From: JBAPUB01 sp049282455
Lineage (GTDB): Bacteria; Actinomycetota; Actinomycetes; JAHEKZ01
Reading direction: 5' to 3'
NCBI GenBank assembly: GCA_049282455.1
Contig: JBAPUB010000029.1
Location: 1-64,000, forward strand
DNA: 64,000 nucleotides
In this document: positions 34,244-43,674 of the stretch, in pieces
Numbering within the stretch: the first letter of the stretch is position 1
How the letters are laid out: every line of letters begins with the position of its first letter
Position numbers and translations under genes: made by a program
The notes under the pieces: generated by a model
Told to the model about the DNA's origin: nothing
What the model saw: the letters and a program-made list of their open reading frames with translations, nothing else
Databases searched by the model: none

Positions 34244-35130
34244 CGGGCTCCTCCGGGACGAGCGGCAAGCAGGAAGTCGTCGATGCATGGGTTGACCACC
34301 TCAGGGACTCGGCATTGAGGCTCGTGCCCGCTGCCGGCCATCACCACGAGCTCGGACCCGGCGAGCCGCGCCAGCTCCTCGCCGCGAGTGACGGGAGTGA
34401 TGGCGTCCGCGTCGCCGTGGATGACCAGCGACGGACACCGGATGCGGGTCGCAAACGCCCGGGCCATCTCCTCGGTCAGGTCGTTCTCCTCCGTGCCTTG
34501 CGTCGCAAGCAGCACTTCGGGCGTGGTCTGCAGGCCCATCCTGAGGAAGTGATCGATCTGCTCCTGCGAACCGGTCTCGGTGAAGCACTGCGAGAAGAAG
34601 AACCTCAGGAAGTCCTCGTACTCCGTGAGCCAGTAGTGGCGGTTCCACCGGGCCCAGCCCTGATAGGAGGGCAGCACGGCCTCGAACGTGCGGGCTGCGG
34701 CGACTTGATCGGGGTGCTCGGGTGCGAGTGGGACGTTTGGTGCGATGAAGACAGCAGCAGAGATCCGCTCCGGATGGCGAGCGGCCAACGCCAGTGCCCA
34801 GGGACCACCTTGCGAGACGCCCGCGACAGCAGCTTGGGCGACGCCACGAGCGTCGAGGACCGCGACCGCGTCCTCAGCGACGAGGAGGTCCCCGTACCTG
34901 CGCGCATCGGTGGGGCGGTCCGAGGCACCGTTGCCCAGACCGTCGAAGGCGATCACCCGGTAACGCTCGGCGAAGTACGGCACCTGATGGCGCCAGAAGT
35001 CGCTGTGCACGATCGACCACGTCGGAAGCAGCAAGAGGACGTCGGGGCCAGAGCCGAACTCCTGCCAGGCGATCCGCTGACCCTCTCGAGAGACGTAGCC
35101 CGCGGTTACGGGCTCACCGTCGACCACCAT
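34240..35130 (-). CDS. Alpha/beta-fold hydrolase
   Basis: A 296-residue cytoplasmic hydrolase. Nucleophile elbow GVSQGG with Ser106, acid in HGDADAITP (Asp242), base His269 in GSGHEP; the oxyanion turn is near LPTWSIVHSDFW. This resembles C-C hydrolases, haloperoxidase-like esterases and lactone hydrolases; the substrate is not evident. It is translationally coupled to the NTF2-like gene. It lies in the segment that separates the pseudokinase from murJ. Confidence 0.85.
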   Translation of the reverse strand: MVVDGEPVTAGYVSREGQRIAWQEFGSGPDVLLLLPTWSIVHSDFWRHQVPYFAERYRVIAFDGLGNGASDRPTDARRYGDLLVAEDAVAVLDARGVAQAAVAGVSQGGPWALALAARHPERISAAVFIAPNVPLAPEHPDQVAAARTFEAVLPSYQGWARWNRHYWLTEYEDFLRFFFSQCFTETGSQEQIDHFLRMGLQTTPEVLLATQGTEENDLTEEMARAFATRIRCPSLVIHGDADAITPVTRGEELARLAGSELVVMAGSGHEPQCRVPEVVNPCIDDFLLAARPGGAR

Positions 35131-35182
35131 CGAACCTCCCAGGAGTTGCGGGTCGTGAGCCGCGTCGCTTGCTCGTTGTGCG

Positions 35183-35572
35183 TCAGGGGGCGGTCGCCAT
35201 GACGCCGATGGAGATCCGCACGTCCGACAGCCGATCCGGCAGCGGGAGCATCGCCCCGTGCCGCGCGGGTGGGTCGACGGTGAACCACCGACCCCACTCC
35301 TCGTTGAAGCCGTCGAAGTCGTCGGGGTTTCTCAACGACCAGATGGCCCAGACGACGTCCGCGAGAGTGCTCCCGGCCGCGAACAGCGCCGCCTCGACGT
35401 TGCGCAGGCACTGTGCGGTCTGCTCCTGGATCGTCGACCCGACAATGACGCCCGTCGCGGCATCGATCGGACCCATCCCGGACACGTAGACCATGCCCCC
35501 GGCCTTCACCGCCTGGCTGTAGCCCGCGAGACCCGCCGGAGCGTTGGGCGTGGTGATGATCGTCTTGGGCAT
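35183..35572 (-). CDS. RidA/YjgF family protein
   Basis: A 129-residue RidA-fold protein (YjgF/YER057c/UK114). It opens with TIITTPNAPAGLAGYSQAVKAGGMVYVSGMGPID. The active-site arginine of deaminating members is conserved as Arg104 in PPARHGAMLP, but the C-terminal acidic position differs (RISIGVMA rather than the usual EIEAIA). It may therefore belong to a divergent Rid subgroup and not hydrolyse 2-aminoacrylate. It is divergent from the P-type ATPase across 35573-35787, a 215-bp gap with no recognisable element. Confidence 0.85.
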   Translation of the reverse strand: MPKTIITTPNAPAGLAGYSQAVKAGGMVYVSGMGPIDAATGVIVGSTIQEQTAQCLRNVEAALFAAGSTLADVVWAIWSLRNPDDFDGFNEEWGRWFTVDPPARHGAMLPLPDRLSDVRISIGVMATAP

Positions 35573-35787
35573 GTCGACGCCTCCTGTAGCGGCCCGGAAC
35601 GCTGCCGGACTGACCCGTGCCTCGGGTCCGCGACAACGGCGACGAATCTACGCCGCCCAGCAGGGAGGCGAGCCGGAACGCATCACGTCGCCGTGGCGGA
35701 TACTGGGCGGTGACGAGCCGCTGTCGATGCTCAGGGCACTGCCCGCTGCGCGGCGCGACGCCGCCACACGGCGAGGGAGGTGACGCG

Positions 35788-38613
35788 ATGGCCGGAGGCG
35801 AGGCGACGAACGGCCGGGCCGCACCTGCAGCAAGTGGTGAGTCGGTGGACACTGTCGTGGCGACCGAGCCGCTCAAGCTTCTCTTCCGCGACCTGAGCTC
35901 GAACCCTCGCGGTCTGTCGGAACGTGAGGCGGCACGGCGCCTCGAGGAGTACGGGCCCAACGAGCTGCGTCGCGCCGCACGGCGCAACCCCTGGTTGTAC
36001 CTGGTTGACCAGCTCGTGCACCCGCTCGCGCTCCTGCTGTGGGTGGCCGCGGGGCTCGCCCTCGTCATCAAGGCCCCCGTGCTCGCGGGCGCGATCGTGG
36101 TCGTCATCATCCTCAACGCGGTGTTCGCGTTCGTCCAGGAGCGGCAGGGCGAGCAGGCAGTCGAGGCATTGGCGCGCTACCTGCCGCAGCAGGCTGTCGT
36201 CCGGCGGGACGGTCACCACCGCGACGTCTCGGCCCGGGAGCTTGTGCCCGGTGACGTCATCGAGCTCACCGAGGGCGATCGCGTGAGCGCGGACGCTCGC
36301 CTCATCGATGGGTCGCTCGAGGTGGACCTCTCGACGATCAACGGGGAGTCCCTTCCGGCGTTTCGCTCCGCCTCGGCACCGGACTCCGGCGGGCCCCTGC
36401 TCCAGGCCGCCACGCTCGTCTTCAGCGGCACGACGTGCACCGGCGGAGACGCCGTGGCGATCGTCGTGCGGACGGGGATGCACACCGAGCTCGGTCGCAT
36501 CGCAACGCTGTCACAGAGGGTCGTCCGCGAGCCGAGCCCGCTCGAGGTGCAGGTGCGCAAAGTCGCGTGGCTCATCGCAGGCGTGGGCATCGCGGCTGCA
36601 CTTGTGTTCATCCCGATCGGCGTCGTCATGGCAGGGCTTTCGCTGCCTGACGCCGTCAGCTTCGCGATCGGCCTCATCGTCGCGAACGTGCCGGAAGGTC
36701 TGCTGCCGACCATCACGCTCGCGCTCGCAGTGGCGGTCCGCGACCTCGCCCGCAACGGCGCGCTGGTCAAGCGGCTGTCGGCGGTGGAGACGCTGGGATC
36801 CACCAGCGTCATCTGCACCGACAAGACCGGGACCCTCACGGAGAACCGTATGCACGCCGTCCTGGTCTGGACCCCAGCAGGCGAGCAGTGGCTGGGCGGG
36901 GCACCGCTGACGGACAGCGAGACGACACGGCTGCGACCGCTTGCGCAGGTGATCGCGTCGTGCAACACCGCCGAGCTGGCGCCGGACATCGACCCGAGCC
37001 TCGCCGTCGCACCAGGCGCGGGGACGCTCGGCACCGGAGACCCCACCGAGGTGGCGCTGCTCGCGGCCGCTGGACTTCTGGGTGCGGACGTCGACCCTGG
37101 GCGCCGCATGGCCGGGCGCCTCGCGATGTTCCACTTCGACCCCGAGCGTCGGCTCATGACTACGGTCGACGAAGGGCCACGTGGGGCCGTCGTCCACACC
37201 AAGGGCGCTCCTGAGGAGGTGCTCGCGCGCAGCGTTGCCGTGCTCGACCCAGTGCACGGCGAAGTAATGATCGACGACGCGCGGCGAAGCGAGCTCATGG
37301 CGGCCATCCCGCGATACGCCAGCCGCGGACTGCGGCTGATCGCCGCCGGCTACCGCGAGCTCGGCCCTGAAGCCGCGGTGCCACAGGACCGGGACGAGAC
37401 CGAGAGTGGACTCACCATCGTCGGCTTCGTCGCGCTCCTCGACCCCGCGCGGCCGGAGGTGCGTCCAGCGGTCGAGCGCTGCCACGCGGCCGGCCTGCGC
37501 ATCATCGTGCTCACTGGTGACCACCGACTCACCGCAGGAGAGATCGCGCGCGAGGTTGGCATCGGCAGTCCAGACGTGGACCCGGTGAACGGCGACGAGC
37601 TCGACCAGCTCACGGACGCGGAGTTCGACGCGCTGCTCGACGGCGACGACGAGCTGGTGATCGCCCGCACGTCGGCCGAGATGAAGATGCGTGTGGCCGA
37701 GTCGTTGCAGTCGACCGGCCACGTCGTGGCAATGACCGGGGACGGTGTCAACGATGCACCCGCGCTTCGACGTGCAGACATCGGCATCGCGATGGGACGG
37801 ACCGGCACCGATGTAGCACGAGAAGCAGCGACGATGGTGCTCACCGACGACAACTTCCGGACCATCGCGATGGCGGTCGAGGGCGGTCGCCGCGTGTACG
37901 ACAATGTGAGGAAGTTCGTCCTCTACATCTTCGCGCACGCAACGCCGGAGGTCGTGCCCTTCCTCATCTACGCGATGTCAGGTGGCCGGGTCCCGTTGCC
38001 GATCACCGTGCTGCAGATCCTGGCGATCGACATTGGCACCGAGACGTTGCCAGCGCTCGCGCTCGGCCGGGAGCGCGCTGAGCCCGGCCTCATGGATCGA
38101 CCCCCACGTCCGAGCAGCGAGAAGCTGATCCAACGCAGACTGCTCGTCCGGGCCTGGGCGCTGCTCGGTGGCGTGTCCGCGGTACTGGTCACCGCTGGAT
38201 TCTTCTGGACTCTCAGCGCTGGCGGCTGGACCCTCGGTGCCGACGTTGCGGTGGGGAGCCCGCTCCACGACACCTACCTGCAGGCCACCACGATGACATT
38301 CCTCGGCATCGTCGCCTGCCAGGTGGGCACGGCGTTCGCTGCTCGCACCGACCACGCCTCGCTGGCGTCGATCGGCGTATTTAGCAACCGCTTGCTGCTC
38401 TGGGGCATCGCCTTCGAGCTCGTCTTCGCCGCGGCCATCGTCGCCCTCCCGGGCGTGAGCGAGGTGCTTGGGATGCGATGGCCGCCCGCTGCGCAGCTGG
38501 CGGTCCTGCCGTTCTTCGCGGTCGCGGTCTGGGGAGTCGACGAGATCGTCCGCTGGCTGCGCCGCGGCGTGTCCGGCCGCCGATCGCTGAGCCGAGCCAG
38601 CGCCGAGGAGTGA
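35788..38613 (+). CDS. P-type cation ATPase, Na,K/H,K-ATPase-like (P2 subfamily)
   Basis: A 941-residue ion pump. Phosphorylated Asp345 is in CTDKTGTLTENRM, hinge motif TGDGVNDAPAL. Membrane segment 4 carries VANVPEGLL (299-306), and segments 5-6 read PEVVPFLIY and IDIGTETLPALALGRERAEPGLMDRPPR, which resemble animal Na,K-ATPases more than MgtA or copper pumps. The dephosphorylation motif is NGES (185-188) instead of TGES. N- and C-terminal cation ATPase domains are present. ATG 35788 follows GGGAGG. It is the only rightward gene in the 32194-39519 segment. The transported ion is unknown; Na+, K+ or Ca2+ are all possible. Confidence 0.88.
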   Translation: MAGGEATNGRAAPAASGESVDTVVATEPLKLLFRDLSSNPRGLSEREAARRLEEYGPNELRRAARRNPWLYLVDQLVHPLALLLWVAAGLALVIKAPVLAGAIVVVIILNAVFAFVQERQGEQAVEALARYLPQQAVVRRDGHHRDVSARELVPGDVIELTEGDRVSADARLIDGSLEVDLSTINGESLPAFRSASAPDSGGPLLQAATLVFSGTTCTGGDAVAIVVRTGMHTELGRIATLSQRVVREPSPLEVQVRKVAWLIAGVGIAAALVFIPIGVVMAGLSLPDAVSFAIGLIVANVPEGLLPTITLALAVAVRDLARNGALVKRLSAVETLGSTSVICTDKTGTLTENRMHAVLVWTPAGEQWLGGAPLTDSETTRLRPLAQVIASCNTAELAPDIDPSLAVAPGAGTLGTGDPTEVALLAAAGLLGADVDPGRRMAGRLAMFHFDPERRLMTTVDEGPRGAVVHTKGAPEEVLARSVAVLDPVHGEVMIDDARRSELMAAIPRYASRGLRLIAAGYRELGPEAAVPQDRDETESGLTIVGFVALLDPARPEVRPAVERCHAAGLRIIVLTGDHRLTAGEIAREVGIGSPDVDPVNGDELDQLTDAEFDALLDGDDELVIARTSAEMKMRVAESLQSTGHVVAMTGDGVNDAPALRRADIGIAMGRTGTDVAREAATMVLTDDNFRTIAMAVEGGRRVYDNVRKFVLYIFAHATPEVVPFLIYAMSGGRVPLPITVLQILAIDIGTETLPALALGRERAEPGLMDRPPRPSSEKLIQRRLLVRAWALLGGVSAVLVTAGFFWTLSAGGWTLGADVAVGSPLHDTYLQATTMTFLGIVACQVGTAFAARTDHASLASIGVFSNRLLLWGIAFELVFAAAIVALPGVSEVLGMRWPPAAQLAVLPFFAVAVWGVDEIVRWLRRGVSGRRSLSRASAEE

Positions 38614-38701
38614 TCGGCTCTTTGAGGCACCTAGGTCAACCTGATGTCGGCGCAGCCCATGACGGAAGTGGTGATCGTGGGTTCGCGTGGGCCTTGGGGG
38701 A

Positions 38702-39394
38702 TCAGGGTTCCCACACCGCGTGGTCATGAGCGAAGACCACGCGCGCGGGATCCATCTGTTGAAGCCGGTCCACCCACGCCGGTGCGATGGGCAGGGGCCC
38801 TCGGTGTCCGTCGCGGTGGGCCCGGACGGCCAGGACATCTGCGCTGTACTGCGTGGCCGAGTCATGGCTTTGCCCAGCGACGATGACGACACCGTCACCG
38901 CGTCGGACGATCAGTGACTGGTGGCCATCGGTATGACCCGGGGTGGGGATGAGGGTGATGCCAGGCAGGATCTGCGTCTCGCCGTCCAGCTCCTCCCAGC
39001 GGGTGCCGGGCGCGTCCAACAGCTGCGGCAGCGTGTAGTCCTTGGTGCTGCGGGCCGCGGCGAGCTCGATGGCTTGCGTGAAGAATGGGAGCCCGGCGAG
39101 TGGGGGATTCCCACCACAGTGGTCGAAGTGCAAATGGCAGTTCGCCACGTGCGTGATCTCGTCAAGTTGGTGTCCCGCACTCAACACCGCAGCCGGAAGC
39201 GATCTGCGACGCGGCCGGTAGTGCGCGTCCACGTCTGGATGGCTGCCCATGCCGGTGTCGAAGAGAAGCACTGAATCGGCGAGCTCGACCAGGTAGCCCA
39301 AGCACGGCTCGACTCGCGGTGAACCAGAACCGGTCTCCTCCGCCGGGCGCACGAAGTAGCCGAAGTCCACGCGTCTGACTTTGATCTCGGCCAT
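38702..39394 (-). CDS. Metallo-beta-lactamase fold hydrolase (N-acyl homoserine lactonase family)
   Basis: A 230-residue dinuclear-zinc hydrolase. The metal motif HLHFDH (87-92) matches HxHxDH, with a further ligand in TPGHTDGHQSL and another in GQSHD. The spacing and the opening VRRVDFGYF resemble AiiA/AttM lactonases and related lactone hydrolases. It may open lactones, but acyl-homoserine lactones are not typical actinobacterial signals. ATG 39394 was used; ATG 39427 is an alternative with a better-placed GGGGAG. It converges with the ATPase across an 88-bp gap with no clear terminator. Confidence 0.82.
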   Translation of the reverse strand: MAEIKVRRVDFGYFVRPAEETGSGSPRVEPCLGYLVELADSVLLFDTGMGSHPDVDAHYRPRRRSLPAAVLSAGHQLDEITHVANCHLHFDHCGGNPPLAGLPFFTQAIELAAARSTKDYTLPQLLDAPGTRWEELDGETQILPGITLIPTPGHTDGHQSLIVRRGDGVVIVAGQSHDSATQYSADVLAVRAHRDGHRGPLPIAPAWVDRLQQMDPARVVFAHDHAVWEP

Positions 39395-39519
39395 ACCTCG
39401 AAGTGTGGCACCGGATCCGCCACACATCGGCTCCCCGGTCGGCTCGCGAGTGCCGGACTGGAACCATTCGCGGTTGCTGACGACCGGGTACCGGGTATCG
39501 GGCTGCCGTGGCAGCCGGT

Positions 39520-41133
39520 TCAGCCGCGACGTGCCACCAGGTCGAGCACGCGGGAGAGCTCGCCGATCCGGAACACCCGAGACAGCCCGAGGTAGACCGC
39601 ACCGCCGGGCACCAGTCCGGCCGTGAGCGCCACGGCGATGGACCACGCCTGGTCGGGGCGGTCCAGCGTCGATGTGACGAGGCGGTAGCAGGCGACGGCG
39701 ACCAGGACCGAGATCGTCGTGGCGATGCACACACGCACGAACGTGCGGACGACGAGCGCGGTCTGCAGACCATCGAGACGACGGGCCAGCCTCATCCACA
39801 ACGGAACCAGGGCCACCCAGTACGACAACGCGTAGGCCAGGCCGAGTGCGGGAATCCGCCAGGCGGCGGAGATGTAGGGGAAGGTGAGATAGGCGATGGC
39901 GACGTTGACGCCGTTGAGCAGCAGGGCGTTGATCGTCGGAGTGCGGGTGTCCTCCAGCGCGTAGTAGCCACGCAGCAGCGTGTAGTAGGCACTGAACGCC
40001 GGGAGCCCCACGGCGTACGCGGCCACGGTGAGTCCGAGCTGCTGGGCGCCTTCGACTCCGGCGGACCCGTACCCGAACAGCAGGATCCCAATCGGCTCAC
40101 CGAACGCCACGAGTACCGCGGCGCACGGAACCAGCAGGCTGGTCGTGGTGCGCAGCGCCCAGCTCATGCGTTCGCGGACGACGTCCCACTGCCCCTCGTG
40201 CGCCAGCCGGGACAGCTGTGGCAGCAGCGCGGTCACGATCGACACCGTGATCACCGACTGCGGGAGGATGAACACGGTGTACGCGTTGGTGTAGACGGCC
40301 GCGCCGGCGTTGACGGTGGCGTCCTGCACGTTCGCTTTGGTAGCCAGACGCACGATCAACAAGGTGCCGACCTGGTTGATGAGGACCAGCGTGATGGTCC
40401 AGCGTGCGAGCGACCATGCCTTCCCCAGACCATGGCCCCGAAGGTCGAACCGGGGGCGAAACGAGAAGCCGGTCCGACGCAGCACAGGGACCAGGACCAG
40501 CGCCTGGAACACCGTGCCCAAGGTGGTGCCGATGCCGAGGAGCAGGATCTCGCCCTCGGTGACCGTCCTGGTCGTCACACCGATCCCCGCGACCCACAGG
40601 AACGCCAGCGCGGACAGGATGACGACGACGTTGTTCACGATCGGTGCGAACATCGGGACGCCGAATCGCCCGCGGGCGTTGAGCACCTGGGCGAGGACGG
40701 TGAACGCGCCGTAGAAGAAGATCTGCGGAAGCATCAGGCGAGCGAAAGCGGTGGAGACCTGGATCTGCTGCTCGTTCCAGCCGCTGGAGTACAGACGCAC
40801 GATCAGGGGTGCGAACAGCACGGCCAGGACACTGAGCAGCAGAAGGACGAGGCCGACGGCGGTGACGAGGCGGTGGGCGTATGCGGTGCCGCCATCCTCG
40901 TCGTCCTTCATGCGACGGACGAGCTGCGGAACGAACACGGCGTTGATCGCACCGCCGATGAACAGCGTGTACACAACCGTCGGCAGCATGTTCGCGACCG
41001 AGTAGGTGTCTGCGAACACACCTGTGCCGACGGCGGCGACGAGTGCGATGTTCTTGAAGACCCCGGTGAATCGGGAGGCTAGCGTGCCTGCGGCCATCAC
41101 CGAGCTCGATCGCATCAGGGGCGCATCGCTCAT
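39520..41133 (-). CDS. murJ: Lipid II flippase MurJ (MviN)
   Basis: A 537-residue polytopic protein that flips lipid II across the membrane for peptidoglycan synthesis. It opens with MRSSSVMAAGTLASRFTGVFKN, typical of MviN, and carries about 14 membrane segments, including VADTYSVANMLP-like and NARGRFGVPMFAPIVNN motifs. Unlike mycobacterial Rv3910, it has no fused pseudokinase. The ATG overlaps the DUF6049 stop (ATGA). The 125-bp gap downstream to the metallo-hydrolase shows no gene. Confidence 0.96.
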   Translation of the reverse strand: MSDAPLMRSSSVMAAGTLASRFTGVFKNIALVAAVGTGVFADTYSVANMLPTVVYTLFIGGAINAVFVPQLVRRMKDDEDGGTAYAHRLVTAVGLVLLLLSVLAVLFAPLIVRLYSSGWNEQQIQVSTAFARLMLPQIFFYGAFTVLAQVLNARGRFGVPMFAPIVNNVVVILSALAFLWVAGIGVTTRTVTEGEILLLGIGTTLGTVFQALVLVPVLRRTGFSFRPRFDLRGHGLGKAWSLARWTITLVLINQVGTLLIVRLATKANVQDATVNAGAAVYTNAYTVFILPQSVITVSIVTALLPQLSRLAHEGQWDVVRERMSWALRTTTSLLVPCAAVLVAFGEPIGILLFGYGSAGVEGAQQLGLTVAAYAVGLPAFSAYYTLLRGYYALEDTRTPTINALLLNGVNVAIAYLTFPYISAAWRIPALGLAYALSYWVALVPLWMRLARRLDGLQTALVVRTFVRVCIATTISVLVAVACYRLVTSTLDRPDQAWSIAVALTAGLVPGGAVYLGLSRVFRIGELSRVLDLVARRG

Positions 41134-43178
41134 GCCTGGGAGTCACCACCGGCGCGGGAGGCCATGATGCGGCGCGTGACCCGGACCCCGGCGGCGAGCA
41201 CCAGCAGGGCCGCCACGCCACCGAAGATGATGATGGCGACCTCTCCGTAGGCGCGGACCCGTACGTCGAGCGTCACCGGCGCCGAGTAGGGCCGCCCGCG
41301 TGGGGTAGTCAGCTGTGCGGTCACCGACAGGTTGCCGCTGGTCGTGGCCTTGACTTGCGCGTTGACACTGACCCGGCCACCGGCGGGCACCCGCACCTGG
41401 TCCGGCGCCGTCACCTGGAGGCGCAGCTCGTCGGTCGACCGCACGTCCAGGCCCACCACCACCGGCTGGTCGAGATCGTTGGCCACGGTGATCGGGATGG
41501 GGCCGGAGTTGCTCGTCACCGTTCCGCCGCGTGACAGGATCCGAACCTTCGCGCGGTCGGCCTGGAGCCGGTCGGTGGCCTGCTGCAGCAGCACCTGACC
41601 GCTGTCGATGTTGCCACGCCACACGGTCGAGACTGCCGAGTAGAACGCGGCTCCGTAGGCCGGTACGAGGGGGGCAGGGTCGGTGAGGATGCCGCCGAAG
41701 GTGATGGTGTCGGCGCGCCCCTGATCGGCCTGGCCCACGTATGACGCGGGAAGCTGGTTCGGCGGGGCTTGGTCGGGGACGGGTTGCCGCTCCAGGCTCG
41801 GGACCGGCCAGCGGAGCGCGCGACTCAGCGGAACCGGCTGGATCCAGCCGGCGCGGGCCGTCGCCCCGAGCAGCGACTCGGCGTAGGCAAGGCTGGGGGA
41901 CCACCGACGCGGCGGTGCGATGGCGACCAGCCGCGGCTGCGTCGGCAGCTCAACCGTGATGAGCAGGGTCTGGGCCAAGAACCTCTGCCGGACCAGGATC
42001 GCCGGGTCACCCACCGAGTCGGCCACCAGGGAGTCCAGGGCGGGGTCGGTGACGACGGCGGGCAGCGCGCCGGGGCCGACATTCGCCCGGCCGCTCGGGG
42101 TGTAAGCGGGGGTGGTCACGGGCGGCACCGTGTCACCGGACAAGACGGTGGCACGAAGTCCCGCCTGCGGCATCCGTTCGATGGCCGTGGCATCGGCCTG
42201 GCCGTCGACCGGCCAGGCGAAGTCCTTGCGCACCGGGCGACCGAGCATCGAGCGGGCGAGTGCAGCGCCGGAACGGGCACCCCCTCGGATGAGGCCGGGA
42301 CGGTCGGCGTCGAGCACGCTCGTGACGTCCATGTCGCCGTACGGCACGACCGCGACCTCTCGGCGTGCTGAGGCTGCCTCCAGCTCCTGCAGCCAGCGGC
42401 GGGCGTCGTCGCCGCGGGCCCCGCGGCGGGCGTCGGGACCGGCACCGATCTCGTACCCGCCACTCATCGCTGAGGCGTCGGCCAGCAGGGCCGGGTCGAC
42501 CATCCAGGTCACCGGCCGGCCCGCGCCCGCCTCGACCAACGTCGCGAGGCGTCCAGACGGTGCCATCGACTCGGCGAGTCCGTCGGAGGTGAATGCCCCG
42601 GTGGCGTCACGTCGGGGAGCGTCGATGACCGGCCACAGCCACAGCAGCCTGGTTCTGGCCACCTGGTCGCCGGCCGGGTACCACGGCAGCAGCGTCGTGA
42701 GATTGGCGACCTCGGTCCGGACCCCGCCCACCAGTCCGGTGACGACCAGGCGCATGGGGTAGACGCCGGTGATGCCCAGCGGCAGCGTGTCGGCGGGCAC
42801 CCGGATCCGGTAGCTGGTCGGGCGACCGCCGCTGAGTCGTCCGAGGGAGTCGTCGGCGCCGGAGACCGCAGCCATGTACGGCGGGTTCGCGAGCGCGTCG
42901 TCGATGGCGCTGCGGGCCGTGATCGGGGCGGTCGCCAGCTGCAGCTGCACCGAGGCATCCTGGACGTCGGCTCCGGCAAGCAGTCGGACGTCGCCTCCGA
43001 CGCGCAGGGTGCGCTGCAGGGTCAAGGTGACCGGTTCGAGCTCGGTCAGGGTGAGGGCGACGTCGGGTGCCCGACCGCGCTCGGCTCCGGCGGCGCCGGG
43101 GAGGGCCAAGGTCGACAGCACCAGGGCGAGCAGGACGAGTGCAGGCGAGCGTCGCAGCAGACGCCGCCTGGAGGTCAC
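41130..43178 (-). CDS. DUF6049 secreted/membrane protein (Rv3909-like)
   Basis: A 682-residue protein with an N-terminal signal (RRRLLRRSPALVLLALVLSTLALPGAAG), a large extracytoplasmic part and a C-terminal membrane anchor (VAIIIFGGVAALLVLAAGVRV) with a basic tail. It belongs to the DUF6049 family encoded between the NUDIX gene and murJ in actinobacteria. An Ig-like domain near the C-terminus (VVVGLDVRSTDELRLQV) is likely. GTG 43178 overlaps the NUDIX stop (GTGA). Its constant link with murJ suggests a role in wall synthesis; no activity is known. Confidence 0.88.
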   Translation of the reverse strand: MTSRRRLLRRSPALVLLALVLSTLALPGAAGAERGRAPDVALTLTELEPVTLTLQRTLRVGGDVRLLAGADVQDASVQLQLATAPITARSAIDDALANPPYMAAVSGADDSLGRLSGGRPTSYRIRVPADTLPLGITGVYPMRLVVTGLVGGVRTEVANLTTLLPWYPAGDQVARTRLLWLWPVIDAPRRDATGAFTSDGLAESMAPSGRLATLVEAGAGRPVTWMVDPALLADASAMSGGYEIGAGPDARRGARGDDARRWLQELEAASARREVAVVPYGDMDVTSVLDADRPGLIRGGARSGAALARSMLGRPVRKDFAWPVDGQADATAIERMPQAGLRATVLSGDTVPPVTTPAYTPSGRANVGPGALPAVVTDPALDSLVADSVGDPAILVRQRFLAQTLLITVELPTQPRLVAIAPPRRWSPSLAYAESLLGATARAGWIQPVPLSRALRWPVPSLERQPVPDQAPPNQLPASYVGQADQGRADTITFGGILTDPAPLVPAYGAAFYSAVSTVWRGNIDSGQVLLQQATDRLQADRAKVRILSRGGTVTSNSGPIPITVANDLDQPVVVGLDVRSTDELRLQVTAPDQVRVPAGGRVSVNAQVKATTSGNLSVTAQLTTPRGRPYSAPVTLDVRVRAYGEVAIIIFGGVAALLVLAAGVRVTRRIMASRAGGDSQA

Positions 43179-43642
43179 GCGGTGTCCAGGAGGTCGGCGG
43201 CCCCTGCGACCAGTCGTCGCTCGTCGGCGTAGGCCAGCCTCGTCTGCAGCTCGTCCAGCGGGACCCAGGCGACTTCCACGACCTCGACGTCGGCATCGCT
43301 CAGCGTTCCGTCCTGCGCCTCGAACAGGAAGTGGTGCACGGTCTTGTGCACCCTGCGGTCCTCGGCGACGAACCAGAAGTCGATGGTGCCCAGAGGGGCG
43401 ACGAGCCGCCCACGGATCCCCGTCTCCTCCTCGACCTCGCGTGCGGCCGCCTGTTCGGCGGTCTCGCCTTGCTCCAGGTGGCCCTTGGGCAGCGACCAGA
43501 CCAATCGCCCTCGTCGGTCGTGCCGGGCGATGAGGGCGGCGCTCCACGGGCCGACGGACCGGTCGACGACGAGCCCACCGGCAGAGGTCTCCTCCACCGT
43601 GCGCAGCCGGCGCCTGGCGTCGGCGGCGCGGGAGGCAGGCAT
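43175..43642 (-). CDS. NUDIX (MutT-like) hydrolase
   Basis: A 155-residue NUDIX hydrolase. The box reads GHLEQGETAEQAAAREVEEETGI, with the REVEEE core intact. It cleaves nucleoside diphosphates linked to another moiety; the position upstream of DUF6049-murJ matches mycobacterial mutT4. ATG 43642 follows GGAGG-like sequence within the gap to the chemoreceptor. The stop overlaps the DUF6049 start. Confidence 0.93.
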   Translation of the reverse strand: MPASRAADARRRLRTVEETSAGGLVVDRSVGPWSAALIARHDRRGRLVWSLPKGHLEQGETAEQAAAREVEEETGIRGRLVAPLGTIDFWFVAEDRRVHKTVHHFLFEAQDGTLSDADVEVVEVAWVPLDELQTRLAYADERRLVAGAADLLDTA

Positions 43643-43674
43643 ACGGCGATCGTAGTCAGCGATCTGCCGTCCCC

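Noticed and set aside
36511..37938. 475-codon open frame opposite the P-type ATPase
   Set aside because: Antisense shadow of a gene with full catalytic motifs.
39508..41082. 524-codon open frame on the plus strand opposite murJ
   Set aside because: Antisense shadow of murJ in high-GC DNA; low-complexity His/Gln/Asp/Arg composition and no family motifs.
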